The position numbers and the translations under genes are program-made. 64,000 nt of DNA, taken from NCBI GenBank assembly GCA_001247695.2, contig LGRX02035485.1, positions 41,090-105,089 on the forward strand, in the 5' to 3' direction. The stretch comes from Cymbomonas tetramitiformis (taxonomy: Eukaryota > Chlorophyta > Pyramimonadophyceae > Pyramimonadales > Pyramimonadaceae). Within the stretch, counting starts at the first letter, position 1. Each line of letters starts with the position of its first letter. Shown one piece after another: positions 32,601-44,400 of this stretch. The notes under the pieces are model-generated. The model had not been told where the DNA came from. It saw only the letters and a program-made list of their open reading frames with translations, and made no database searches.

Positions 32601-35600
32601 ACGCTTGGGGAAGCTGGTCGGCCGGCGGCTGAGGCTGCAACAGGATGAGGCGAAGCAGGCGCGGTTCTGCCAGAAGCTCGCTGGGGTGAAGGGGCTGATG
32701 GGGTCGGAGGAGCTGGCGGATCTCACGGCGAGCCTTGGATGGGTGGAGAACTCCACAAAAGTGTGCGAGTATGCCCAGCTGCAGTACATGCTGCGCACCT
32801 TGGTGGGGCTGGAGCCGGTCAAGGCCTGGGTCGCAGAGCAGGTGGCCGACGCGGCGGGGCGCTTCGCCTTTGGTGAGTTGCTCCCAGTGCGGCACGTGCT
32901 GGTGAAGGGCGAGCTGGGCACCGGCAAGAAGACCGCCGCGGAGATAGTGCTGCGGCTGCTGCGCATTCTGTCCACCGAGGACAGCGAGAGCTCAGAGAGC
33001 GATGTGCAGGAGGCTCTTCACAGCCTGGCGGAGGCCCACGGGGTGGTCGCCCAGCCGAGCGCACTGGGCGCGATGGTGGGGCAGCAGGTGAAACTGGCGC
33101 GTGGGGTCAGCGGAAGCGGATGCCTGAGGAAAGCCGGGGCTGTGGGGCGCGTGGTCGAGCTGCGGGAGGGCTCCGGCAGCTCAGTGCACCTCAGAGTGGA
33201 GACCCCCGATGGTGACCGGACCACATATGACCGGAGCCGGCTGCAGCTGGTGCTGCCGTCAACGTCGTCGGTGGAGAGCAGTGTGGAGGACCGGCTGAGG
33301 GACCTCGGGGTGGAGGTGCTACGTGAGCTGAAGGACCTGCTCAACAGCAAGACCGGGGAGATTGAGGTGGAAGAGAGGAAGCTGTACTTGGTCCGCGTGC
33401 TTCCCGGGGCGGCCGTCAAGGAGGACGTGGAGGGCCGCATCCTGTGGGAGATGCTCGGCAGAGGCAAGCGCTCGCGTGCGGTGATCACTGGGGACCCGGT
33501 GACTCTGCATCGCTACCAGGAGCTCGCGGTGATGAAGGCGGTGTGGCCGTCCCTGATCGAGCTGAATGCGCTCAAGATGGCCGACGTGGGCGCCATCACC
33601 GCGCAGGTGATGAAGCTCCGGGGATACCAGCTCCGTGGCAGTGGATCAGGGGAGTTGGCTCAGGCGTCTACGGAAAGTGTCGGAGCGGAGGCTAACATGG
33701 GATCCAAAGGCCAGGGTATGCTACCCCCTTCCATCCCACCCCAATTCAACCCCTCCTTGCGTGTTGTCACAGCTTGGAGTTTATGATATTAGGAGGAGGA
33801 GGGTGCTGGACCGCTGACCGGGTGTGGGCATCGGCAGAGGCAATGCTGGAAACAGCGGAGGAGATTGTGGAGAAGGTGGTGGAGTCGCCGCATAACTACC
33901 TTCCGAACATGGACGAGGACTACAAAGTGATGATCCCGGGAGCCTCCAAGCTGACTCTGCACTTCGACCCGCGGTGTGTAACGGAGAGCGGCTGCGATTA
34001 TGTTTCCGTGCGCCTCGAGCAGGATGCGTGCGAGATCAGGCGGCTGGACGGCCCGAAGGGGGATAGTTGGACGAAGCCGCTGGAGGTGGCGGGGAATGAA
34101 GTGCACTTCCACTTCCACAGCGACGGGTCCAACGAGATGTGGGGGTTCAGGGTCGCGGTGAAGGCGGCCGTGCGGGTAGCGGGCTCCCCCTCGCGGAACG
34201 CGTTCGAGGACGCGGTGCAAGCAGTGACCCCTACGGCAAGTGAGCTGGTGGCCGTGGAGAGCGTGGCGCGCGAGTGCTTCCACGACTCCGACGTCCGCAC
34301 GCGTGGCGCATACTGTGCGGGCGACATGCTGGAGATGGCCATCGCGAAGAAGAACCGGCGCACCGCCCAGGCCGCCAGTGGAGGCTCCTCGGAGCGCCTC
34401 CTGGCGCTGGCCGACATCCACCTGCTCGCCCTGCCCGACTTCGGCATCGAGGTCCTCAGCCACGACGAGCTGCTCTTGCTGCGCACGCAGGCGCAGCAGG
34501 CGCTCGATGCCATGATTGGCTGGGGCAACCACTGTCTTCCGCACTCCCCGAAGTGGTTCTTGGAACGCGCTCGCCAGATCCTCTCAACGCAGGTGACCCC
34601 CCAACGCCCCCTCTCCCGTGCCCTGGCAGCTCCATGACGAGACTCGCCCCGAGCCTTCCCCCTGTAAATCGGCCGCCTCCATGCTCTGCCCTGCAGCTGC
34701 TTCCCTGATGGGCCGCCCTCTGGACAGCCATTGATTCTCGCTGTAAATCGGCCGCCTCCATGCTCTGCCCTGCAGCTGCTTCCCTGATGGGCCGCCCTCT
34801 GGACAGACATTGATTCCCGCTGTAAATCGGCCGCCTCCATGCTCTGCCCTGCAGCTGCTTCCCTGATGGGCCGCCCTCTGGACAGCCATTGATTCCTGCT
34901 GTAAATCGGCCGCCTCCATGCTCTGCCCTGCAGCTGCTTCTCCTGATGGGCCGCCCTCTGGACAGCCCATTGATTGCCGCTGTAAATCGGCCGCCTCCAT
35001 GCTCTGCCCTGCAGCTGCTTCCCTGATGGGCCGCCCTCTGGACAGCCATTGATTGCCGCTGTAAATCGGCCGCCTCCATGCTCTGCCCTGCAGCTGCTTC
35101 CTGATGGGCCGCCCTCTGGACAGCTATTGATTCCTGCTGTAAATCGGCCGCCTCCATGCTCTGCCTGCAGCTGCTTCCCTGATGGGCCGCCCTCTGGACA
35201 GCCATTGATTCCTGCTGTAAATCGGCCGCCTCCATGCTCTGCCCTGCAGCTGCTTCCCTGATGGGCCGCCCTCTGGACAGCCATTGATTGCCGCTGTAAA
35301 TCGGCCGCCCATGCTCTGCCCTGCAGCTGCTTCCCTGATGGGCCGCCCTCTGGACAGCCATTGATTGCCGCTGTAAATCGGCCGCCTCCATGCTCTGCCC
35401 TGCAGCTGCTTCCCTGATGGGCCGCCCTCTGGACAACCATTGATTGCCGCTGTAAATCGGCCGCCTCCATGCTCTGCCCTGCAGCTGCTTCCCTGATGGG
35501 CCGCCCTCTGGACAGCCATTGATTCCTGCTGTAAATCGGCCGCCTCCATGCTCTGCCCTGCAGCTGCTTCCCTGATGGGCCACCCTCTGGACAGCCGTTG

Positions 35601-38600
35601 ATTGCCGCTGTAAATCGGCCGCCTCCATGCTCTGCCCTGCAGCTGCTTCCCTGATGGGCCGCCCTCTGGACAGCCATCGATTGCCGAAGGCCCGGGCAGC
35701 TTGGCTCCGCTCACCATGGGCCGATGCTGAGCCCGTGAACCCGCTGTGACGTGACTCTGCCATCTCTGTTGGCTTGGCCTGGAGGTGCAGACACATGGGG
35801 CAAGTCGTCCCTGCTGAGTTCACGTGGGGGTGCGCTGGCGCAGGACGTTCAGCGTGGGAGTGACGCTCCACTGAAGAGTCACCGCGCCTCCGGGCATGAC
35901 ACCAACTGGAATCTGGTCATCACCGGCGGCACCGGCGCAGGGAAGACCCTGTTTGCTCAGCATGCGCACAGCTTCCTGCGTGCTCACGGGGCGGTGAGTA
36001 GAGACGTGGTGGTGAAGGTGGACGCAGCGCGCTTCGGGGCAGAGGGCAAGAAGGCGGAGCAGCTGAGCGCCGCGTTCCAGCAGGCGAGGGGCGGCAGCGT
36101 GCTACTGGACAACGCACATGAGCTGCTGGCAGAGGAGGCTGAGGGAGGCTCAGCCGCCCGCGAGTCGCTTCGCCTGCTGCTCGCTGAGATGGCTCAGCAC
36201 GGGCGATCGGTGCTGGTGATACTTGCGGGGTTGGCGGAGCCCATGGCGCGGCTCCTGCGCTCCGAGCCGAGCATGCTCGGGGATTTCCCAAATCAGGTGT
36301 GCATGGGAAACTTCAGTGCGGCAGAGCTCGTGGCGATGGTGGAGCGCCAGGCAGTGGCGGGCGGGCGGCGGCTTGTCGCGGGGCTCCCTCTGCGGCTGCA
36401 GAAGTTCATGGAGGACACGTACGGCGGAGAGGGGGAGCTTAGTAGCGAGCTGGGCAACGGCCATCTGGCGCAGAGGCTGCTGGAGGAGGCGAAGGCGAAG
36501 GCTCGCATGCGCCTGTTCACCCTCCGGGCCGAGCCGGGGAGCTCGCCAGGGCCGCTGGCGGAGCCGGGCGCGGCGGAGGAGGAGCTGCTGGATGCGGACT
36601 TCGGGCTGGACGGCAAGCTCGGCCCCTCGCAGGAGCATCAGGCGAGCATCGACCGCGAGGTGGAGGCGCTCATCGGGATGGAGTCCGCCAAGGAGTGGTT
36701 TGCAAAGCTCAAGAAGAAAGTGAAGCTGGTGGAGCGCACGGGGGACCGCTCCGTGCTCCGCATGTGTACCAACCTCGTCATCACTGGGAACCCCGGCACC
36801 GGCAAAACCACCTTCGCGCGGCTGCTGCAGCGCTTCCTCCACGCGTACGGCATGCTGCCCAAGAGCTGCTTCGTGGAGCGCAACGGGCTCGAGCTGAAGG
36901 CGGAGCACGTAGGCGGCACAGCGCCACGGGTGAAGGACGCGGTGCAGATGGCCAAAGGGGGCTGCTTGTTCCTCGATGAGGCGTACGCCCTGGTGGGCGG
37001 GGACGGGTCGCCGGGGTCACGAGGGGACCCCTTCAGCCAGGAGGCGGTGCGCACTCTGCTGACGGAGGTGGAGAACAACCGCACGGGACTGATGGTGGTG
37101 CTCGCCGGGTACAAGGACAAGATGGGGCAGTTCATGCGCTCGGACCCAGGGCTGGAGCGCCGCTTCCCCCTCGCGCTGCATCTGGAGGACTACACCCCCC
37201 TCGAGCTGGCGCGCATCTGCCAGCAGGTGGCCAAGGCGCAGTTTGGGAAGGCGTTCGAGGAGGGCCTGCTGGAGAAGCTCGCTAAGCACATCGCGGACTA
37301 CCACACCTTCGAGATCCCGACCAATAACGGGGGGCTGGCGGTCAACCTCACCGAAAAGGCGGTGGACCGCCTCACGGTCCGCATCCAGAACCTCACCGAG
37401 TGGGCCACGCGGTGGACCTCCGACCAGGAAGCGTGCGATGAGGAGAGCGGCACGGAGACGCGTGCATGTCTGGGACGGGCGGGCTCCCTCGAGCTCAGCC
37501 CACCAGGCGCGGGCTGCAGCACTCCGGCTCGCGGCCGGGCCTTATGCAGGCAGGAGTCGCGGTGTGATGCGCTGGCGATGCATCTCGAGGGCAGCACGCC
37601 AGAGGCTGGCCCGCGTGGCTCGGTATTCCGGCTGGAGGACGAGAGAGTGAAGGAGCTGTTTGGAACGCTGCGGGCGGTGGACTTCGCGATCTCGGCGACG
37701 CCGCAGCTCGGGGATCCGGCGGAGCGGCGGCTGGTGGAGCGGGAGGTGCAGGAGCTGGTCGGAATGCGGAGTGTGAAGAGGCACTTTGAGAGCATCCGCC
37801 GCACCATCGAGTACGTGGAGGGCGGCGGTAACCCTCAGATCCTACGCACGAGCCTCAACATGGTGCTCACCGGCAACCCCGGCACCGGCAAGACTACCGT
37901 GGCGCGGCTCCTAGCGCGGTACCTCCGTGCCTTTGGGGTGCTCCCGCGCGCGGCGTTCGAGGAGAAGAACGGGCTCGAGCTGAAGGGGCAGTACGTGGGT
38001 CAAACGGCGCACACGGTGAAGGAGGCCGTGGCCAACGCACTTGGGGGCACGCTGTTTGTTGACGAGGCGTATGCACTTGTGGACCGTGGCGGGGACCGCT
38101 TCAGCATGGAGGCGGTGCGCACGCTGCTGACGGAGGTGGAGAACAACCGCACCAATCTGTTCGTGGTGCTCGCCGGGTACAAGGACAAGATGCAGGCGCT
38201 GGTGGACAGCGACCCCGGGCTTGCGCGGCGGTTCTCGCAGGCGCTGCACCTGGACGACTACACCCCCGGGGAGGTGGCGCTGATCTGCCAGAAGGTGGCC
38301 AAGGAGCGATTCGACCTGGAGTTCGAGGCTGGGCTACTCCAGCAACTTGAGGTGCACATTGCGGCGGTGTACGGGGATGAGGCGATCGCGGAACAAAACG
38401 GCGGGCTTGCGGTGAATCTCGCAGAAGATGCATTCCGGCGGCTAGCCGGGCGCGTGGTGCAGCTCTCGGGAGCGGGGACGAGCAGCGGCCAGCACGACAG
38501 GCACTGCGCCAAGGTGCTCGTGGCGGCGGATTTCGGAATCCTCCGCAAGGAGCGCCAGCTGGGCGGTGCTGCATCGTGGATTGCCGGGCCACGAGGGCGC

Positions 38601-39050
38601 TCAGCGCCACGAACATCGCCGACGCGTGTGTTTGACTGGGGGAACGGATGTTGTAATAATGCGGCGTGTGCCTGTGACGCGGAGAACACGATGGATCCGC
38701 AAGAGAAGTTTGCGCCTGCTGAGCCTCGACTGATAATGAAAATGAAGGAAGTGGATGGTGAAAGTAAGGAGAAGAAAAGGGTGAAGAAACGTGCCATTGA
38801 GGAGGAGGAGGAGGAGGTGCCAGAAGAGGAGGAGGTGCTGGAGGTGGAGCTCACTGAAGAGGAAGTGCTTAACCGTCTCAATGCAATGGGCGTGTGCCCA
38901 AACGATTATGTGTGGCACAAACTGGAAAGTGGTTCGTGCGATAAGGATTGCTTCAGATGCGACAATGGGTTTGAGAATGGGTTTCAATGTGATGGCCGTG
39001 GTCACTTCGTTTGTCAGACGTGTGTATTGGAATTCACGCAAGATAAATAG
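29684..39050 (+). CDS. 2,527-aa SPRY-ankyrin-CUB-like-multi-AAA (CbxX/CfxQ) protein, five exons
   Basis: Exons inferred: 29684-30236, 30518-30751, 30881-33715, 33838-34592, 35844-39050 (7,584 nt, phases agree). Order: SPRY-like (about 20-165); ankyrin repeats (about 498-600); a degenerate AAA with GELGTGKKT (about 938); an SH3/MIB-like module (about 993-1053); a CUB-like domain starting ESPHNYLPNMDEDYKV and ending FHSDGSNEMWGF (about 1222-1322); then three CbxX-type AAA domains with Walker A GGTGAGKT (1488), GNPGTGKT (1773) and GNPGTGKT (2135). Domain 1 has LLDNAHE for Walker B and may be inactive; domains 2 and 3 have LFLDEAY/LFVDEAY. The tail has an acidic coil and a Cys cluster (CPNDYVWHKL, CDKDCFRCDN, HFVCQTCV). 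Likely a large scaffold ATPase, perhaps in sensing or protein remodelling; function unknown. The start is the first ATG before the SPRY domain; 5' exons cannot be excluded. Confidence 0.78.
30237..30517 (+). other. Intron 1 of the SPRY-AAA gene
   Basis: Donor CTCAAG|GTGCAA, acceptor TTAGCTTCAG|CA; 281 bp; phase 1. Removes a stop codon at 30263-30265. Another acceptor (CACTCAG near 30406) gives the wrong phase. Confidence 0.6.
30752..30880 (+). other. Intron 2 of the SPRY-AAA gene
   Basis: Donor AACAAG|GTGTCA, acceptor CGGTTTAG|GTCCCC after a pyrimidine-rich stretch; 129 bp; phase 1. Confidence 0.7.
33716..33837 (+). other. Intron 3 of the SPRY-AAA gene
   Basis: Donor CCAGG|GTATGC, acceptor ATCGGCAG|AGGCAATG; 122 bp; phase 1. 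It joins the ankyrin/AAA ORF to the CUB-like ORF. Confidence 0.75.
34593..35843 (+). other. Intron 4 of the SPRY-AAA gene, filled by a minisatellite
   Basis: Donor ACGCAG|GTGACC, acceptor CTGGCGCAG|GACGTT; 1,251 bp; phase 0. It splits the first CbxX domain: the exon before ends PKWFLERARQILSTQ, which aligns with AKEWFAKLKKKV of domain 2, and the exon after begins just before the Walker A strand. Confidence 0.75.
34650..35690 (+). repeat. 79-bp minisatellite in intron 4, about 13 copies
   Basis: Unit CTGTAAATCGGCCGCCTCC...CTGGACAGCCATTGATTC, nearly identical between copies (units start 34741, 34820, 34899 and so on) with rare 1-2 base indels. None of the three minus-strand frames has a stop in a unit, which creates spurious 470-560 codon ORFs. 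Confidence 0.95.
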
Positions 39051-41254
39051 ATGGCCATGTAGCTCCTAGAAAGTAGAAAAGAAAAAGAAAAAAATGAAAA
39101 AAGTGACTCTTCCTATTGGAAGTGTGATACTCCTAGAAAGTGGATTATAATTAGGCTCAGACTTAAAGTCTTCAAGTTATCCTGAGAAGGATACATCCAT
39201 AACTGCGGCGTACGCGGTATTCATACATTCAGACACTCAATTGTTGAATGGATATGTAAAGTGTGATACAGTGGACTCATCAATAGATGCATACTTGCCT
39301 TTTACTGCGGAAGGTTGATCTTTTGAGGGCACTCACAGATGCCGGTGCTCAGGACAACCTCTTGCTCCAGATGCTGAGTAGTCAAGGGTGTGACTTATAG
39401 TGGATAGTCGTAGACAAATGAAGTGCATTGGAATGAATGGCGCGCCACATATAACCTGGATGTGTGGATCTAGGCGCTGTGGTGGAATGATGATTCGGAT
39501 ATTATATGCAGCATCATGCTTTGATCGGTAATTTCATTCTTATCTCCGCCATCAGGTGATGCAAATTTATGCCCACATTTGGGCCTGCTCGCGAAATTCT
39601 CCTGTCATTAATTGCTGCCTGCCATCGATTTTCGCCCCTCCCTCCAATGACCCTACACGGCATAGTTCTCCATTCAAAATTTCCGCCGCGTACCTTACGG
39701 ACAGTAAACGTGCACAGGATTGATAGATAGCACAACAGCATGCTGACGACATAGCGGTTTTATGTATTTTGCAATTATTTCAAATCTGTTTTATCATTTA
39801 CAATCATAAGCGCAATTTGATTTCATTACAAACGCTTGAATAGACAATCATGTTGTTATTTCCTGTGCAGAGGAAGGGTTGCATCACCTTCAGTACGACA
39901 ACATATGCAGGGCAAGCTGGATGCTGCGATGAATCGAATAACGATGTGACTGTCAATGGGGCAATCTAATCGACTGCTTGCCATACATTAGAGCTGCGTT
40001 TATAACTAGATCCCATATGCATTACCACAGCATCTCACTGTATGCGACATGCACAATGCATACACTGTGTGTGTGCCGTGCATTAATCTGTACGCCACAA
40101 GTGTGCGCGCACATGCCACACACACACACACATATACGAATGCTTGATACGGTACACCGGGGAAATATGTTTTTCATATAACGAGGTCTTTGATCGATAT
40201 ACACGGTCGTCGCATGTGTAGTGCATGCATGAATGCATCGCACACTAACGATACCCGGTCAAATTATCATTTCATTCATGTCGATCTGATCGCATAAACA
40301 TCATTTCGCAAGCGTAGTGTAATAATATATTGCAGTATCCATATATGTTTGCTTCAAGGAGGCACTCCGCCAACACCTCAACGGCGTAGTAAACGAAGCC
40401 GCAATGAGAGTAGGAGACGGTGATTCTTTTGAGCTCGTTTTCTATACCACCTCGAGCATTACATCCCACGTCGTATCCTTTCAATATATACACATTTCAC
40501 AATACAATACATACAAAATGAGTTCACCATGCTGGCAATACCATACTGTTGCATCTTCCCCTCGGGACTTCCAAATGGCGTTTCAGCATATGGTTGCGAG
40601 GTTGTTGTGAGTGCTGCTGCACCGAGCAACTAAAATATAACTCACGCACTCTCTTGGATGCGTGAGGAAATTGACTAACCCGCCGCCACAGGGCACCGCT
40701 GGTCCCTAAGGGAGCTAGCTTTGGGTGAGTGTCGCATCGAACTAAAATTTGCTTTCTGCTATAGGCATCAACATTATATGTTACCGCGATGCCGTTCTCG
40801 ATGGTTTACCAATACGCATCGCAGCGTTAATCAACAATGATAGTGGTGGTGATGATGACATCGCTGATAATATCACGGAGGTGGCAATATGCACAATGGC
40901 TGGCGTAACAAGCAAGTGCCACAGTGCGACTATGACTGATGGACGTTTGACATGTATGCGAGTTCAGATCATGACCTCGACAGAGCAACACATCGCGAAG
41001 ACTGACGCAGAGCGAAGGTTGGGTGCAAAGCATCGTATGCATTATAGCACGAAGTTTCTTACCACAAGACTTCAACTAAAAAGGACATGCCAGTATAATG
41101 TTTTAGTTAGCCGCTGATTCCCTCCCATGACTTCCTTGATGCCTTAGGAACTTTGCATGAACTATACTGCACGGTGTTATCATCAACACGACTGGCCATA
41201 TTTGCGTGCAAACGTGCTTGCTGCTGCAGCCACAGCCATTTCCAAAGAGCCGTA
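39051..41254. other. AT-rich gap between the two convergent host genes
   Basis: No gene recognised. It contains a short CA run near 40116-40132 and presumably both 3' UTRs. Confidence 0.5.
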
Positions 41255-41440
41255 CTAAATCGCGCTCGCCTTCGCGGCGTGGGCTCGGCGATGCAACAAG
41301 ATTTGAATCGGGGTGAACTGAAATATCTGAGCACACTCCGAGCAGCGATACTCCTGCTGACCTGGCCGCGCCATCCGTACAACACAGGCTTGAACGTGCT
41401 CAGACTCATGTACATGTGACTGGTCACTCACATGCAGACT
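41255..41440 (-). CDS. DHX34: DHX34-like last exon: C-terminal zinc finger
   Basis: Encodes [20 protein letters not shown] then [31 protein letters not shown] and a stop at 41255. CxxC...HxxxH spacing and FxFTPxxxLxHRxxH match the final C2H2 finger of DHX34, which binds RNA or partner proteins. Several acceptors between 41440 and 41400 are possible. Confidence 0.8.
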   Translation of the reverse strand, partial: SLHVSDQSHVHESEHVQACVVRMARPGQQEYRCSECAQIFQFTPIQILLHRRAHAAKASAI

Positions 41441-44400
41441 GTGGCACTCGTGCCTAGTGCACAGGGCATAACTGCCACCATGTTCCAGGAATATGGATGG
41501 CATCGCTTCGGGTCATGCAGTCACACACAACTCTGAGGTCTCTCGAGCGCCACCTCCCTGATTCAAACAGGCTTCCAAGTAGGACGGAGAAAGGAGCGGC
41601 AGTAACAAAAGCTCCACGACTCGCCTCATGACCAGATTTCCAATCGGCGTACAGCTGGCAAAGCACTTGTGATTTCATCAGGTGAGTCATTAAAGTACCT
41701 TTTGGCGCCGGTGAAGGTGACGTCTCCGGTGACTCCACTCCTCCACCGAGTTCGGCATCCTGCGTGCACGGAAATGTTTGCTGTGGGTGAGCCAACTATT
41801 TGCACTCCACAAGTTTTCCTTTCAACTGACTCCGCTTAAAATGGAGGACGTTGCTTTGTTTCACTCTTACCCTCGATTAAATATGAGAGTCGCCGCTCAC
41901 CGCTGCATGCTTCGAGAAGCTAGGTTCAACCGTTGCGGCTTCCAGGATCTCCGACGTCAGCAGGACAATGAACACAGCCCGCACGAGGTAGGGATGCGTG
42001 CGGCAGAGGTCATGAGGTAGGGATGCGTGCGTCAGAGGTCATGAGGTAGAGATGCGTGCGACAGGTCATGAGGTAGAGATGCGTGCGACAGAGGTCATGA
42101 GGTAGAGATGCGTGCGGCAGAGGTCATGAGGTAGGATGCGGCAGAGGATGAGGGTGGGCGGCAGAGGTCATGAGGTAGGATGCGTGCGGCAGAGGTCATG
42201 AGGTAGGGATGCGTGCGGCAGAGGTCATGAGGTAGAGAGATGCGTGCGCAGAGGTCATGAGGTCGGGCTGCGTGCGTGCAGAGGTCATGAGGTAGAGATG
42301 CGTGCGACAGAGGTCATGAGGTAGAGATGCGTGCGGCAGAGGTCATGAGGTAGGGATGCGTGCGGCAGAGGTCATGAGATAGGGATGTGTGCAGCAGAGG
42401 TCATGAGGTAGAGATGCGTGCGACAGAGGTCATGAGGTAGGGATGCGTGCGACAGAGGTCATGAGGTAGAGATGCGTGCGACAGAGGTCACGAGGTAGGG
42501 ATGCGTGCGGCAGAGGTCACGAGGTAGGGATGCGTGCGGCAGAGGTCACGAGGTAGGGATGCGTGCGGCAGAGGTCACGAGGGTGCATCACACTCAAATC
42601 TAAACTTACTGCTTCGAGCAGCAACTGCAAGAAAATACTGGGGGAGAGCAGGAGGGAGTAAAGCAGGAAGCACGTGCGGCGCCGTTGTCGCAGCGTCTAC
42701 ATGGAGCTGTCCATGTTCAACGGCAGGCTCTCCTGTGATTGGTTCAGCCTCATCGTCTTCCCCCTCCACCTGAGGTGACACGGTGCACTACCCACATTTT
42801 GAGGCGCACCGCTTGCGACACGGCATCTGCAGGCCGCCTTCCGGCCGCCTTCTCACACGGACGCGCCATCCTCGGCAGGCAGCGGGGCCGGGGATAATCC
42901 GCCACACACACAGCAACACACGCAGCGACACGCAGCTCGGGGCGCGCGTCCTCTGCGATGCACCCATTCAAAGTTAGGCTCGTTGCTGCGGGGCGCGCGT
43001 GGATGGAAGGCGGCCGCACACTCGGGCAAGCACCGGACCGGCGGCCGCACACTCGGGCAAGCACCGGCGGCCGAACACTCGGGCAAGCACCGGCGGCCGC
43101 ACACTCGGGCAAGCACCGGCGGCCGCACACTCGGGCAAGCACCGGCGGCCGCACACTCGGGCAAGCACCGGCCCGGCGGCCGCACACTCGGGCAAGCACC
43201 GGCCCGGCGGCCGCACACTCGGGCAAGCACCGGCGGCCGAACACTCGGGCAAGCACCGGCGGCCGCACACTCGGGCAAGCACCGGCGGCCGCACACTCGC
43301 GCACCGGCCCGGCGGCCGCACACTCGGGCAAGCACCGGCCCGGCGGCACACTCGGGCAAGCACCGGCTGCCGCACACTCGGGCAAGCACCGGCGGCCGCA
43401 CACTCGGGCAAGCACCGGCCCGGCGGCCGCACACTCGGGCAAGCACCGGCGGCGTGTCTGTTGGTGCCGATAGTAAACGCTGGAGGCGGCAAGGATGAAA
43501 CAATGCAGATGCCAGCAAGAAGTGCGGCGCCGGTGAGGTCTGTGAGTGCGGCGCCGGTGAGGTCTGTGAGTGCGGCGCCGGTGAGGTCTGTGAGTGCGGC
43601 GCCGGTGAGGTCTGTGAGTGCGGCGCCGGTGAGGTCTGTAAGTGCGGCGCCGGTGAGGTCTGTGAGTGCGGCGCCGGTGAGGTCTGTGAAGTGTTCTGTG
43701 TCGAAACAGGGCTTCAGGGCTGGCGCGAGTGACAAGGCACCGGGGCTGGGTGCGAGAGACACGGCGCCGGGGCTGGGTGTGAGTGACACGGCGCCGGGGC
43801 TGGATGCGAGTGACAGGGCGCCGGGGCTGGGTGCGGGTGACACGGCGCCGGAGCTGGATGCGAGTGACACGGCGCCGGGGCTGGGTACGAGTGACACGGC
43901 GCCGGGGCTAATGTGAGTGACAGGGCGCAGCACGCATCCACCCAACCGGAATAGCGACCTGCAGGAGGTCGGGTATATAATGAAACAGCAGTATGGACGC
44001 GCGGCGTCGAGGAGATGAGCCGCTTTCAAACGTGGCAGCGCGCGCAGATATCCACGTGGCAGCGCGCGCAGATATCCACGTGGCAGCGAGAGCACCTCGC
44101 TGGAAGCGGAGTTGCGCATGCACGTGGCACATCGCGCAGGGGAGCCCCCGCGAGCTCCGGGGTGGCACATCGCGCAGGGCAGCCCCCGCGAGCTCCGGGG
44201 TGGCACATCGCGCAGGGCAGCCCCCGCGAGCTCCGGGGTGGCACATCGCGCAGGGCAGCCCCCGCGAGCTCCGGGGTGGCACATCGCGCAGGGCAGCCCC
44301 CGCGAGCTCCGGGGTGTCACCAACTCCGTGCCACACGTCTCCATGTGCTCCGCAATCTCTTCATATGACGCCATGAGCTCCTGTCCACTACCGCCTAGCA

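Noticed and set aside
33998..35871. Minus-strand ORFs of 471 and 559 codons
   Set aside because: They run through the 79-bp minisatellite, which has no stop in any minus-strand frame; the repeated peptide cycles through all three frames.
40749..41117. Fragment GLPIRIAALINNDSGG resembling a hexokinase segment
   Set aside because: The likeness is a few residues only; no other hexokinase motif is found on either side and the surroundings are AT-rich and non-coding.
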